Assembly (NCBI RefSeq): GCF_000420945.1 | Contig: NZ_ATVX01000002.1 | Span: 272,217 to 336,216 of the forward strand | Length of the DNA: 64,000 nt | Direction of reading: 5' to 3' | DNA from: Butyrivibrio sp. VCB2006 | GTDB taxonomy: Bacteria; Bacillota; Clostridia; Lachnospirales; Lachnospiraceae | Shown here: positions 1 through 8,625 of the stretch, in pieces | Position numbering within the stretch: the stretch's first letter is position 1 | How the letters are laid out: the number at the start of each line of letters is the position of its first letter | The notes under the pieces: generated by a model | Databases searched by the model: none | Seen by the model: only the letters and a program-made list of their open reading frames with translations | Told to the model about the DNA's origin: nothing | Translations under genes and position numbers: made by a program

Positions 1-623
1 AGAGCGTTCTGACCAAATCCTGTTCTGTACTTGGTAAGAATAAGCTTGTTGGTTTCCTTATCAGTCACCCCGATTATCACTGCTGGATTGATTCTTGGAT
101 ATATCCTGTTTCCGCACTTCGGACATACAAGCGCTCTTTCATTGTCATCATGTTTATTACTGCTTCCGCACTTTCCGCAAAAACGTGAAGTGTCATACCA
201 CTCGTATAAATGAAATGCGGTATATATGGCAAAAACATAGTGCCTTGGCTTAAGGTTTTCTTTTCTTAATTCCAAAAACTTGCGATAGACAAGAGTTCCT
301 TTACCACCTTCGTCCGCAAAACAATCACTAGTCAATTCCTGATCTATAGATAAAAAAAACCGCTCTTCATCAATTGAAAAAGCATAGACAAGATTATCTG
401 TGCCGATTTCACAAGATATAGATTTATTATCATCAGCATGAGCGAAATCACTTAATCTAGGAATCAGAAAAGAGCCCTCTTCACTTCCAGTTTTAATCAG
501 TATTTCCCTCTCTCTTAGACTTCCTCTAAAAGCAATAATAAAGCTATTTTCATCAGGTCTTTTCTCCGGATCATAATGGTTATCCAGCTTATATGGTGCA
601 ATGTCCTGTAGCATATTAGTCAT
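1..623 (-). CDS. nudC: NAD(+) diphosphatase (NADH pyrophosphatase), 5' part only
   Basis: The gene runs off the left edge of the window; about 207 N-terminal residues are present. It carries a four-cysteine zinc ribbon (FCGKCGSSN, then CPKCGNRIYPRINPAV) followed by the first strand of a Nudix domain (VIIGVTDKETNKLILTKY). This order is typical of NudC, which hydrolyses NAD(H) to NMN(H) and AMP and can remove NAD caps from RNA. The Nudix box lies outside the window, so catalysis cannot be checked. The ATG at 623 overlaps the stop of the upstream marR gene by 8 bases. A second in-frame ATG at 614 is possible: the AGGAG is 3 bases from the first ATG and 12 from the second, so the start is uncertain. 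The overlap suggests translational coupling to marR. Confidence 0.85.
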   Translation of the reverse strand, partial: MTNMLQDIAPYKLDNHYDPEKRPDENSFIIAFRGSLREREILIKTGSEEGSFLIPRLSDFAHADDNKSISCEIGTDNLVYAFSIDEERFFLSIDQELTSDCFADEGGKGTLVYRKFLELRKENLKPRHYVFAIYTAFHLYEWYDTSRFCGKCGSSNKHDDNERALVCPKCGNRIYPRINPAVIIGVTDKETNKLILTKYRTGFGQNA

Positions 624-1110
624 CTACTCCTTCCTCAGTCTGCCTGTAGCTTGCCCCTGCTTCCAAAGCCCTTTTTAGGGCCTTACTGATGTTATCTCTG
701 TACTCAGGCGGGATTTCCTTAAGCTCATTGAACATGGCTCCGAAGTGCCATCTCAGAATTTCCTTAGAGTAGGTATCATAAAGCTTACGTCCCTTGTCAT
801 TGACTGTAACAGCTATGGATTTTCTTGAGCCCGGAATATAGTTTTTATCCACCAGCCCCTTCTCCTCAAGCCTGTTTATTATCTTAGTAAAGTTACTTCT
901 GGTAACTCCAAGTCTCTCGGCTACGGCGCTCATAGTCTCCTTCTTCTCTTCATTCTCAAGAAGATACTCCAAAACCTGAATCTGCGCATAGGAATAGGTC
1001 ACTCCTTCATGGCACAGTTTCTCGCTTTTATAAACATAAGCATATACATTACAGTATCTGATAAGGGCTTCAACCACTTCACGGTATTCACCCATCCATG
1101 CAAGTTTCAT
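616..1110 (-). CDS. MarR-family transcriptional regulator
   Basis: A 164-residue winged-helix protein. The helix-turn-helix lies around residues 60-90 (TMSAVAERLGVTRSNFTKIINRLEEKGLV) and is followed by the basic wing (PGSRKSIAVTVNDKGRKL), as in MarR dimers. Flanking helices would form the dimer interface. It is divergent from the membrane hydrolase gene at 1246 and overlaps the start of nudC. The 135-base divergent region contains a near-perfect dyad, TTGCACAATTAATTGTACA, at 1182-1200, close to known MarR/OhrR operators, so the protein probably represses its neighbour and perhaps itself. No redox-sensing N-terminal cysteine of the OhrR type is obvious (cysteines at about 20 and 34), so the ligand is unknown. 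Confidence 0.88.
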   Translation of the reverse strand: MKLAWMGEYREVVEALIRYCNVYAYVYKSEKLCHEGVTYSYAQIQVLEYLLENEEKKETMSAVAERLGVTRSNFTKIINRLEEKGLVDKNYIPGSRKSIAVTVNDKGRKLYDTYSKEILRWHFGAMFNELKEIPPEYRDNISKALKRALEAGASYRQTEEGVDD

Positions 1111-1173
1111 ACAAATCTCCTTAGGTGTTTATTGTATATTTTCCACAAATATTTTTCATTTTCTCCTAGATTA

Positions 1174-1202
1174 TAGACTTATTGCACAATTAATTGTACA
1201 CT
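1174..1202 (+). promoter_or_regulatory. Promoter with MarR-type operator for the 1246 hydrolase gene
   Basis: A TAGACT -35 (1174-1179) and TACACT -10 (1197-1202) are 17 bases apart. Between them lies the 19-base dyad TTGCACAATTAATTGTACA (1182-1200), which matches the ACAATTAATTGT core of MarR/OhrR operators. Binding there would block RNA polymerase. The promoter hexamers are moderate matches; the dyad is clear. Confidence 0.55.
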
Positions 1203-1230
1203 ATTTTTGTTTCCAGTGGAAACAAAAATA
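1202..1230 (+). promoter_or_regulatory. Perfect 13-bp inverted repeat abutting the ribosome site
   Basis: TATTTTTGTTTCC (1202-1214) and its exact reverse complement (1218-1230) flank the three bases AGT. The Shine-Dalgarno AAGGAGG begins at the next base (1231). It may be a second operator or a 5'-UTR hairpin at the transcript start that affects translation of the hydrolase. Confidence 0.5.
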
Positions 1231-1245
1231 AAGGAGGGTATTTCT

Positions 1246-3285
1246 ATGAAAGTGAAAAAAGGTACGTCACTACTACTGTGTATTTCTTTGGTTCTGGTGC
1301 TTGTGGGGAGCATCTTCGCCGGCCTTTTCAATGGAGGGCTTGGCTCTACCAAGGTAAGCCGTATTTCTTTTGAAGCGGCAAACGGAACTCTATCCGGCCT
1401 TCTCTATATGCCAAAGGATGCATCAAGCGAAAATCCAAAACCTGCTATTATTGTAACACATGGTTACCTTAACTCAGCAGAAATGCAGGATGCAAATGCA
1501 ATTGAGCTTTCCAGAAGAGGTTTCGTAGTTCTGGCTCTTGATCAGTATGATCATGGTCATTCCAAGCTAAACGCATCATCCTATAACAGCCAGGATTTCT
1601 TCGGGATGTGGCTTCCATTCTGGGTTAATTCCATGAATGATGCAGTACAGTACATGTACGAGCAGCCCTATGTACTAAAGGATTCAGCAGGCAATGGTAT
1701 CATCGGTGTAGAGGGCCATTCCATGGGAGGTTTCTCGACAACAATGGCTCTTGCCATGGATGAGATGCAGTTTGCTACTACAGGAGTTCGCAAAGTTTAT
1801 GCAGGTCTTACAGAGGGTGCGGACTTCTCCTATTCTGCCTTTGCAGGAGTAGACGTTGCCACCGCAGATTCTCTTGGCGGCGGACGCTACATGGGTAAAG
1901 TTGCTGCACAGTACGATGAATTCTTCTTCAATGATCCCACTGTAAGCGGCGGTACTGTCCGTCAGAAAAACTACGTGGCAACAGATGAGGCCAAAACCTG
2001 GCTTCAGCAGGAAAATCCTACTGCAGGCACATGGTATCAGACTTCTGATGGAGGACAGCGTATCATATATCAGCCCTCACAGACTCATCCCTGGAACCAT
2101 TTTTCCAAAACAACAACAGGCATGGCTATATCATTCTTTACCACAGCCTTTGCAGACTATTCATCATATCTAAAGAACATTACTCCAAACAATCAGATAT
2201 GGCAGCTTAAGGAGTTCTTTGAACTTATAGCTCTTATTGGCTTTGTCATGATGCTGGTACCGCTTGTAATGATCATTACAGAGCTTCCATTCTTTAACGG
2301 AGCCAAAACTGAAACTCTTGCACTTGCGGCCCCAAAGAAGGAACTTGGTTCAAGATTAGGCAATTTTGCTACACTGTTTGTACTGCTGCTTCTTCCGGCA
2401 TTTTTCTTTGCTCCGCTTATTGACGGCGGCGCAGGAAGCGCAACAGTTAACTTCCTTTTCTATCTTGGTCTTGTATTTGCTTTTGCTGGAATAATCGGAT
2501 TTATTCTTTCAGGAAAAGAAAAAGATCACCGGACAGCTTACAGAGTATCCAGCTGCCTGACCGTGATTTCAGGAATAATCCTTGCTGTCATAGCTAAGGT
2601 GCCTATGTATCAGAACCTTGCATTTTGGGTAGCACCTGCTGTCAATGATATTGCATATTGGACGATTGCCTGCGCATTTATATCACTTCTTGCAATGAGT
2701 GCCATTTTCCTGTTTAGCAAGGTAAAAGAGGGGGCTTCTTTTAAGGACTATGGTGTTGTATTTGACATTAAAGCCATTTTGGCAGGTCTGTGCACTGCGA
2801 TTTTCACCGTTGTTATTGCTTATCTTGTTCTTGGTCTTATGGATTTTTTATTCAAAGCAGATTTCCGTATCTGGACCTTTGCATTTAAGACCTTTGACAT
2901 GAATATACTTCCTGCATTCTTCAAGTATTTGCCTACATTCCTGATCTTCTATCTGGTATCTACTGCATCTATCACAGTAAACACCAACACAGAAGCACTT
3001 AAAGGAATCAAGGGTTACCTTGTAGCTATCGCGCTTAATGCAGGCGGCATTATGTTGTGGCTCATCAATCAGTATGGAACACTTTTTGCCAAGGGCGTTT
3101 CAGCTCACCCCGAATCAGCTCTTTCAGGCATTATTCTGGTAGCAATGGTTCCTACACTCTCAATTGCTGCCATCATATCAAGAGCACTTTATAAGAGACT
3201 TGGTAATATATGGACTCCTGCATTTTTAAATGCAATCCTTATGACTCTTATGACAGTTGCTAACACCACTGTATTTCTGAAGTAA
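1246..3285 (+). CDS. Alpha/beta hydrolase with C-terminal multi-pass membrane domain
   Basis: The ATG at 1246 is chosen because AAGGAGG lies 8 bases upstream; an in-frame start at 1207 would lie inside the inverted repeat. The 679-residue protein has an N-terminal membrane anchor (residues 7-27), then an alpha/beta hydrolase fold: an oxyanion-type segment IIVTHGYLNSAEMQ, nucleophile elbow GHSMGG with Ser159, and a possible catalytic His near HPWNHF. From about residue 310 there are nine or ten hydrophobic segments. The hydrolase probably faces outside or lies at the membrane, acting on an ester or peptide substrate that is not identifiable here. It is likely controlled by the divergent MarR regulator. 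Fusion of a peptidase-like hydrolase to a polytopic domain is uncommon but recurs in Firmicutes. Confidence 0.8.
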   Translation: MKVKKGTSLLLCISLVLVLVGSIFAGLFNGGLGSTKVSRISFEAANGTLSGLLYMPKDASSENPKPAIIVTHGYLNSAEMQDANAIELSRRGFVVLALDQYDHGHSKLNASSYNSQDFFGMWLPFWVNSMNDAVQYMYEQPYVLKDSAGNGIIGVEGHSMGGFSTTMALAMDEMQFATTGVRKVYAGLTEGADFSYSAFAGVDVATADSLGGGRYMGKVAAQYDEFFFNDPTVSGGTVRQKNYVATDEAKTWLQQENPTAGTWYQTSDGGQRIIYQPSQTHPWNHFSKTTTGMAISFFTTAFADYSSYLKNITPNNQIWQLKEFFELIALIGFVMMLVPLVMIITELPFFNGAKTETLALAAPKKELGSRLGNFATLFVLLLLPAFFFAPLIDGGAGSATVNFLFYLGLVFAFAGIIGFILSGKEKDHRTAYRVSSCLTVISGIILAVIAKVPMYQNLAFWVAPAVNDIAYWTIACAFISLLAMSAIFLFSKVKEGASFKDYGVVFDIKAILAGLCTAIFTVVIAYLVLGLMDFLFKADFRIWTFAFKTFDMNILPAFFKYLPTFLIFYLVSTASITVNTNTEALKGIKGYLVAIALNAGGIMLWLINQYGTLFAKGVSAHPESALSGIILVAMVPTLSIAAIISRALYKRLGNIWTPAFLNAILMTLMTVANTTVFLK

Positions 3286-3300
3286 TATAATAGTCAAAAT

Positions 3301-3357
3301 AAAAAACCGGATAAACCTCTGATGCTTCATACATCAAATCGGTTTATCCGGTTTTTT
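3301..3357. terminator. Bidirectional intrinsic terminator
   Basis: A long stem (AAAAAACCGGATAAACC with its complement at 3341-3357) surrounds a 23-base loop. It has A-runs on the left and T-runs on the right, so it can end both the hydrolase transcript and the convergent J-domain operon. Confidence 0.85.
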
Positions 3358-3366
3358 CTTCATCCT

Positions 3367-5046
3367 TTACTCACCATTAACAACTCTTTCGCGATAGCTT
3401 TCGTACTCCTGAACCTTCTTTTCCAAAAGCTCTACAACAGCATCTAGTGCTCTGTCTGAATAAATGTAGAAAAATCTGTGCTGGCCGCCCTTTAATACTA
3501 TCTTAAGCTGGGAATAACCTGAAAACTCCTCGTTATATACAGCCTCCACGTAGGCAATGTTGTTTATGGGAACCAGAACATAATCATTCTTTACAAGGCC
3601 TATAATGTATTTGGAGAAAATAAATAAATTATTTCCAAGTACATAGCTTGCATTGCCGTCTTTAATATCTTCCTGAAGCTGCTTTTTGTCTGCAACTTTA
3701 AGTGCATCCCCATAACTAAATTCCATGGAAAAGACCATTGTTCCCACTACCAAAGCACTAATTGCCCAGAACAAAGTGAATAAACCAACAAGGAGCTCTA
3801 TCGCATTCATAGCAACATGTAACACTTCGTTATTTATGGTCTCATTTAGATTCACAATTCTAATAAATGCCATCGCCGAAATAAACATAATGCCAAGATA
3901 AATAACTATCGTATAGATAAACGGCTTAATATCAAGCAATAGTTTTTTGAGGCTATCAACTTTACCTATTGATCCGGTTTCATCCAGCGGCTTTGTGCTA
4001 AGATTATCAGCTCCATTATTAAGCAAATGCGCAAGAAGCTGCTGATATGTATGAGGACAAGGTCTTACCTTAAGAATCTCTTTTCCTTCTTCGTCAAATA
4101 TAGTCAGGGCGTCACTTTTATTATCAATGTCAAAAGAAATATCTGCGCAGTGATAATACCTTACCTGCTTATCCACGAATAACATATAATCCTTTATCAG
4201 ATACACCGTAAGCTTTGGTGATGTGACAATTCCAAGCTTCTTATAGAATAAATTATAAAAGAACGGTATACTCATAACCTTATCATTAAAGAAATGGCCA
4301 ATAACAATCCTGGTCATGTTCTTATTGGACGTACGAAGGAAAGCCTTCGTAAGATCCACTGTGGTAAATTTACCGTTTTTGCCTTGGCGAATCTGCACGC
4401 CCTCAGTTTCATTCTTAAGAGCAAGAAATCTTGCGTGAAGCTGCTCATAGCTTTCCGTTTGATTTCTAAAAAGAGCTCTCTCAAAAATATCGTATGACTC
4501 TTTTGAAAGACTCACTCCCCCGGTGAGTATCTCCAACACTGCCTCTACAAAAACCGAAGATAATTCTTCCTGATATGGCGATTTAGACCATTTATCAGTA
4601 ATTGTACTAACCACTTTCTCATTGGCATATTTGGCCACATCCAGCGTTGCCATAGCCATCATGTCAGCTACCATAGCAAGCATTCTCTTTTGTCTGTCAG
4701 ACAATATAAGTCTATTTGCCACTTTGCTGAAATCATAGATATTCCCCTGAGCATCTTCATTTGATTCATCAGAGTTCTCAGCACTAATATCTGAATTATT
4801 CTCTGTATTCTCTTTTCCTGCAGTGCTCCTCTCCATGATATGGTAAACCTCAGTGTCTTTCGCTGTATCTTTACCCGGAATACTTGCATACTGAACCGCC
4901 ATTTTATAGCTGTCGCGAAGCATTCTGAATTCATCAGGACATTCCGTAGGATGATACTTTTTAGACATCTCTGCGTAGGCTGCCTTGATTTTGTCAATAT
5001 CCTTAGTTGGCTCTATCTCGAGCCACTCCCATATACTTTTTCTCAT
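3367..5046 (-). CDS. Membrane protein with N-terminal J-like domain
   Basis: A 559-residue protein. Residues 1-55 form a DnaJ-like helix pair (SIWEWLEIEPTKDIDKIKAAY, then MSKKYHP, then FRMLRDSYKMA), but the HPD tripeptide reads HPT, so Hsp70 stimulation is doubtful. A linker rich in Glu, Asn and Ser follows (about 75-105). Two transmembrane segments lie near residues 375-400 and 415-440. The C-terminal part (about 475-545) resembles a PH/YcxB-like beta domain (VLVPINNIAYVEAVYN). The gene is last in an operon with a 114-residue repeat protein and a zinc-ribbon membrane protein, which suggests a shared envelope role. No exact function can be assigned. Confidence 0.75.
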   Translation of the reverse strand: MRKSIWEWLEIEPTKDIDKIKAAYAEMSKKYHPTECPDEFRMLRDSYKMAVQYASIPGKDTAKDTEVYHIMERSTAGKENTENNSDISAENSDESNEDAQGNIYDFSKVANRLILSDRQKRMLAMVADMMAMATLDVAKYANEKVVSTITDKWSKSPYQEELSSVFVEAVLEILTGGVSLSKESYDIFERALFRNQTESYEQLHARFLALKNETEGVQIRQGKNGKFTTVDLTKAFLRTSNKNMTRIVIGHFFNDKVMSIPFFYNLFYKKLGIVTSPKLTVYLIKDYMLFVDKQVRYYHCADISFDIDNKSDALTIFDEEGKEILKVRPCPHTYQQLLAHLLNNGADNLSTKPLDETGSIGKVDSLKKLLLDIKPFIYTIVIYLGIMFISAMAFIRIVNLNETINNEVLHVAMNAIELLVGLFTLFWAISALVVGTMVFSMEFSYGDALKVADKKQLQEDIKDGNASYVLGNNLFIFSKYIIGLVKNDYVLVPINNIAYVEAVYNEEFSGYSQLKIVLKGGQHRFFYIYSDRALDAVVELLEKKVQEYESYRERVVNGE

Positions 5047-5105
5047 AAAAAAGACCTTTCTATATAACTCATTGAATTATACAAAAAGGTCATTAAAATT
5101 TCTAC

Positions 5106-5450
5106 TTATTTTCCTTCAAGGTCTGCGACTCTTACAGGCTCGCCATTTAAGAGAATATATCCCGGCGGCAGTTTGGATGCATCAGACATTGAAGTGTATT
5201 TTCGTGTTTCATGGACATGTGGCTGCGCCCCGGAAGTATTAAATATGGACTTCTTATTGAAAGTATCATATTTTCCGGGTTTCTTATTAAAGGTATCATA
5301 CTTTTTATTTCTGTATGTATCATACTTTTTGGGGGCATTTGCAGCGATAGTAGCCCCATTTTTTTGTTTCTTCTTGTTGGCTTTAACAACAGCCAATATT
5401 ATTCCCCCAACTATCAGTAAATCAATTAATGTACTAAAAGTCTCTCCCAT
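5106..5450 (-). CDS. Small membrane protein with KYDTF/Y tandem repeats
   Basis: A 114-residue protein with a single N-terminal membrane segment (LIDLLIVGGIILAVVKA). A basic stretch follows, with four short repeats around residues 43-70: KYDTYRNK, KYDTFNKK, KYDTFNKK-like units separated by PG. The repeats are also visible in the DNA as spaced copies of AAAGTATGATAC. The C-terminus (GYILLNGEPVRVADLEGK) is folded-looking. GGAGG is 4 bases before the ATG. It sits 11 bases after the zinc-ribbon gene and 59 bases before the J-domain gene, so all three are probably co-transcribed. I do not recognise the family. Confidence 0.65.
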   Translation of the reverse strand: MGETFSTLIDLLIVGGIILAVVKANKKKQKNGATIAANAPKKYDTYRNKKYDTFNKKPGKYDTFNKKSIFNTSGAQPHVHETRKYTSMSDASKLPPGYILLNGEPVRVADLEGK

Positions 5451-5461
5451 TTTTCCTCCAC

Positions 5462-5824
5462 TTACTTAAGTAAAAACATAAATAACATTACTATCAGAAC
5501 CAAAACAGTAACTATAAAAGCAATAAGATACTTCGGATCTAATTTTTCTTTTTCCCTATTCACAGGCCTAACCGGTGCCTTATCAGATTCCAAAATATCC
5601 TCTATCCTTATTGGCGCCTCTGCCTGTTCGCCCACGCCTTCCGCAAGAAGGTCGTTGGCAAGTTCCACATCAGGATCCGCCTTTGTCTCTACCTCAGCCT
5701 TAGGAACCATTTCCCTGGCCTCTGATTCTTTAGGTTCATCAGAAGCTTCTCCCAATTTACTACCGCAAACAGGGCAAACAACGGTATCATCCGGAATTGT
5801 AGTCAGGCAATTATCGCAAATCAT
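5462..5824 (-). CDS. Zinc-ribbon protein with C-terminal membrane anchor
   Basis: A 120-residue protein that opens with a classic zinc ribbon (CDNC, then CPVCGSKLG; four cysteines at about 3, 6, 17 and 20). An acidic, Glu/Ala/Pro-rich linker follows, and a single C-terminal transmembrane helix (LIAFIVTVLVLIVMLFMFLLK). Such tail-anchored zinc-ribbon proteins are common and mostly uncharacterised in Lachnospiraceae. GGAGG lies 7 bases upstream of the ATG. It is the first gene of the operon ending with the J-domain protein and is divergent from queT. Confidence 0.75.
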   Translation of the reverse strand: MICDNCLTTIPDDTVVCPVCGSKLGEASDEPKESEAREMVPKAEVETKADPDVELANDLLAEGVGEQAEAPIRIEDILESDKAPVRPVNREKEKLDPKYLIAFIVTVLVLIVMLFMFLLK

Positions 5825-5908
5825 AAAAGCTCCTCCAATTCATAAAAGTAAAAAACTTCTTGTCCTCCATAATAGACAAAATACCCTTCTAGTGATATTA
5901 TAGCAAAG

Positions 5909-5938
5909 TTACACGCATAAGATGTAATGATTTTATAC
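5909..5938 (+). promoter_or_regulatory. Putative queT promoter
   Basis: TTACAC (5909-5914) and TTATAC (5933-5938) are 18 bases apart and would start transcription at about 5944-5946, exactly where the riboswitch stem begins. The hexamers are moderate matches. Confidence 0.4.
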
Positions 5939-5943
5939 GTTCC

Positions 5944-5987
5944 ATGTCAGTTCGAAACCTTCCTGACATAAAACAAAACTAAAGGAG
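5944..5987 (+). ncRNA. preQ1-I riboswitch (translational type)
   Basis: P1 is ATGTCAG (5944-5950) with CTGACAT (5963-5969). The 12-base loop TTCGAAACCTTC holds CCTT, which can pair with AAGG (5982-5985) to form the P2 pseudoknot. The A-rich tail (AAAACAAAACTAAAGG) is typical of this class and close to the Thermoanaerobacter and Bacillus examples. The P2 partner is the queT Shine-Dalgarno itself, so preQ1 binding would block ribosome entry. Its place in front of a queuosine-precursor transporter supports the call. Confidence 0.85.
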
Positions 5988-5998
5988 AGAAATTTAAT

Positions 5999-6544
5999 AT
6001 GCGTAACAAAAATGTACTATTTATCACTCAGGCTGCTGCCATTGCAGCTCTTTATGTAGTTCTCACACTACTTGCCAACGCTCTTGGTCTTGCCAACTAT
6101 GCAATCCAGGTTCGTTTCTCAGAGGCACTTACCATTCTGCCTTACTTTACACCGGCTGCAATCCCGGGTTTATTCCTCGGATGCATTATTTCCAACACGC
6201 TTACAGGATGCATGCTCCTTGATACCATTTTCGGATCACTTGCTACACTTGTTGGAGCCCTTGTAACCTATTTCATCGCCCATGGATTTAAGACTCCGGG
6301 ACATGCGGATTACTACTGCAAATCAAACATTAAAAAATGGCTGTGCCCTATTCCTCCGATTGTAGCAAATGTACTTGTTGTTCCACCTGTGCTCTTATAT
6401 GTTTACCATCTTGAGGGAACACTTCCATTCTTCATGCTGACAGTTGGTATTGGAGAAGTTATTTCCTGCTATCTTCTCGGAATGATTCTCCTTCATGCAT
6501 TGGAACCAAGAAAAGAGAATATTTTCAGACAAAACATTGCATAA
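5999..6544 (+). CDS. queT: Queuosine precursor transporter QueT
   Basis: A 181-residue hydrophobic protein of the QueT (COG4708) family, the substrate-binding S component of an energy-coupling factor importer for queuosine precursors such as preQ1. It has about five or six membrane helices, starting with ITQAAAIAALYVVLTLLANA, and the family-typical stretch QVRFSEALTILPYFTPAAIPGLFLGC. AAAGGAG lies 11 bases before the ATG and belongs to the preQ1-I riboswitch, so import is shut off when preQ1 is plentiful. The gene stands alone and ends with its own terminator; the shared ECF ATPases must be elsewhere. Confidence 0.92.
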   Translation: MRNKNVLFITQAAAIAALYVVLTLLANALGLANYAIQVRFSEALTILPYFTPAAIPGLFLGCIISNTLTGCMLLDTIFGSLATLVGALVTYFIAHGFKTPGHADYYCKSNIKKWLCPIPPIVANVLVVPPVLLYVYHLEGTLPFFMLTVGIGEVISCYLLGMILLHALEPRKENIFRQNIA

Positions 6545-6550
6545 ATAATT

Positions 6551-6594
6551 ATACCCATCACCTTGGCGTTAACCAAAGTGATGGGTATTTTTTT
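6551..6594 (+). terminator. Intrinsic terminator of queT
   Basis: A stem of ATACCCATCACCTTGG (6551-6566) with its near-perfect complement (6573-6588) is followed by TTTTTT. Confidence 0.85.
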
Positions 6595-6631
6595 GCGTCA
6601 TAGTTTACGATTTTTGAACAGCTACATACCA

Positions 6632-8407
6632 TTACAGATTAGCAAATTTCTGCGTACTGTTGTTAAGCTGTTCAGTAACCTTATTATTCTCACCCATTGC
6701 ATCGCTGATGCCCTGAATTTCTCCAACAATCTCTGTGGAATTATCAGCAGAAAGACTGATTGCCTGAGTACTTTCTTTTACCGACTCTGTGATTGCTTCT
6801 ACTGATTCAGCCATTCTATCCATGATACCATTGAGGTTATCAGCCTTGTCAGTGAACTTCTCAAGAATCTCATCCATGATTACTGCAGTATTCTCGTACT
6901 TCTCACTGGTCTCAACAAAGGCATCATAGTCTGAAAGAACCTCTGCATTGATAAATTCGATAACTGACATCGCATTGCTTGAAAGAGAGTTAACGGCCTC
7001 TGTAACCTCGTTACTTATAACCTGGATATTTCCGGCTGTCTGTCTACTGTTCTCAGCAAGTGCACTGATTTCCTGAGCAACAACAGCAAATCCCTTGCCG
7101 GCTTCTCCGGCTCTTGCAGCCTCAATAGAAGCATTAAGAGCAAGGAGGTTAGTCTGGCTGGCAATATCAAGAATAACCTTGGTAAGTTCGTTGATCTGTG
7201 CAACCTTCTCACTATCCTTAACAGACTGTTCAAGGACACTGCCAAGCTCACTGATCTTAGCTCCTGTGTTGTCTTTCTTGCTGATTGCCTCTGACTTGAT
7301 CTCGTCAGCTTCCTTCTTAATATTTGCTGCAGTTTCTGTTCCGTTTGATGCTTCCTGTCTGATTTCGTTTGTAGCTTCCTTAACTTCTTCAAGTCTTCCT
7401 GAAATATGATCAGCTGTATTAGATACAGTATCCATGCTTGCGGAGAGCTCTTCCAAAGCTGCTGAAGTATTGGTAATACTGTCATTAGCCTTTGCAATTT
7501 TACTTGTCATACTATCTGACGCAGATGAGAGTACCATTGAACCATCTTTAACTTCTTTAATTATTCCCTGAAGAGTTTCAATGAACTGATTGATTCCTTC
7601 TACGATAAAAGAAAGCTCGGTGGTAGTCTTAGTATGGATTCTTTCAGTCAGATCGCCCTTACCCTCATTTATGTCGGAAATAATCTTCTGAAGTTCGTTA
7701 ACAATTCCGGAAATCTTGTTGCTGATTCTGGTAATACTAAGAATAAGGCTCACAATGACCAGAATCACAAATATTACAGCCAGAATAATAATTCCCTTAA
7801 GTGCCCTCTGATAAATAGCATACAGATAATTAGGAAGACCATCCTGAAGTGCTAGAATTGTAGTTTCCACAGTCTCTATTGAAGCATTAACAGCCCCTAA
7901 ATTTGCACCGTAATCCTGGGAAACATAGGAAATTGCCCCGGCAAGATCCTTAGCCAGAATACTGCTTTTCAGGTTCTGGGCAGTCTGAAGAAAGGCTTCA
8001 GTGTTTGACCTCAGTTCTGCCGCCTGTTGTCCGCCATCAGCTGTCTGAGAAACAAGAATACTGTTTTCAATAAATACCAGTGGTTCCTCCACTGAAGCAA
8101 CGTAATTATCAAAATCCGCAAAATTTTCTTCTGTTATATCTGCACCTGCTTCCATTTGTCCCAGATACATGTTGATTTCAGCGGAAATATGTATAAGACT
8201 CTGCTTAAGCTCAGCTTCCTTCTGCAAAAGATTAACTTCATTAGTACTTGCCACTACTGCCGAACTAATCAAGGTCTTTACGCTATTGTTTGTCACTATT
8301 ATTGTGATAATGAACATCACAAGCATAACAACATTAATAGCCAGATTTTGGAAAATAATTTTCTGGAAAAAGTTAGAAGAATTAGCTTTACCACCATCTT
8401 TGCTCAC
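6632..8407 (-). CDS. Methyl-accepting chemotaxis protein
   Basis: The GTG start at 8407 is preferred: AGGAGG lies 9 bases upstream, whereas the longer frame would begin at a TTG 24 bases earlier, before that site. The 591-residue protein has a membrane helix near residues 20-40, an extracellular helical sensor to about 200, a second helix ([19 protein letters not shown]), a HAMP segment and a cytoplasmic signalling coiled coil. The conserved hairpin tip is intact ([20 protein letters not shown]). It should relay a ligand signal to CheA/CheW and shows that the organism is probably motile. The sensor resembles a four-helix bundle, so the ligand is not predictable. It is monocistronic here. Confidence 0.93.
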   Translation of the reverse strand: MSKDGGKANSSNFFQKIIFQNLAINVVMLVMFIITIIVTNNSVKTLISSAVVASTNEVNLLQKEAELKQSLIHISAEINMYLGQMEAGADITEENFADFDNYVASVEEPLVFIENSILVSQTADGGQQAAELRSNTEAFLQTAQNLKSSILAKDLAGAISYVSQDYGANLGAVNASIETVETTILALQDGLPNYLYAIYQRALKGIIILAVIFVILVIVSLILSITRISNKISGIVNELQKIISDINEGKGDLTERIHTKTTTELSFIVEGINQFIETLQGIIKEVKDGSMVLSSASDSMTSKIAKANDSITNTSAALEELSASMDTVSNTADHISGRLEEVKEATNEIRQEASNGTETAANIKKEADEIKSEAISKKDNTGAKISELGSVLEQSVKDSEKVAQINELTKVILDIASQTNLLALNASIEAARAGEAGKGFAVVAQEISALAENSRQTAGNIQVISNEVTEAVNSLSSNAMSVIEFINAEVLSDYDAFVETSEKYENTAVIMDEILEKFTDKADNLNGIMDRMAESVEAITESVKESTQAISLSADNSTEIVGEIQGISDAMGENNKVTEQLNNSTQKFANL

Positions 8408-8625
8408 TGTACACGTCCTCCTGATTCTCAAAAATATTTCTTAGCTTTATAGTAACTCTAATTCGTTAAATTTTGTGCTTTATAACGATACTTTAATAAT
8501 TGTTTTATTATTTTTTCAAATGTAATCACATTTTTTATTCTTACTGTGGTATGATACTTCCCATAAGCGGTTTATTTTCACTTATGTCATTTGCACCAAT
8601 TTAATTCACACATTAGGAGGAGTCC
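8408..8625. promoter_or_regulatory. Divergent intergenic region, MCP / PurF-like gene
   Basis: A TATGAT -10 at 8550-8555 points to the PurF-like gene but its -35 is weak. A short hairpin follows in the leader (CATAAGCG at 8562-8569 with CACTTATG at 8579-8586). AGGAGGAG precedes the ATG at 8626. No PurR box was recognised. Confidence 0.35.

Noticed and set aside
4294..4497. Other-strand frames inside large genes
   Set aside because: They are shadow frames with no ribosome site and biased composition; the overlapping genes explain them.
6632..8431. TTG start for the chemotaxis receptor at 8431
   Set aside because: The AGGAGG lies downstream of it and fits the GTG at 8407.
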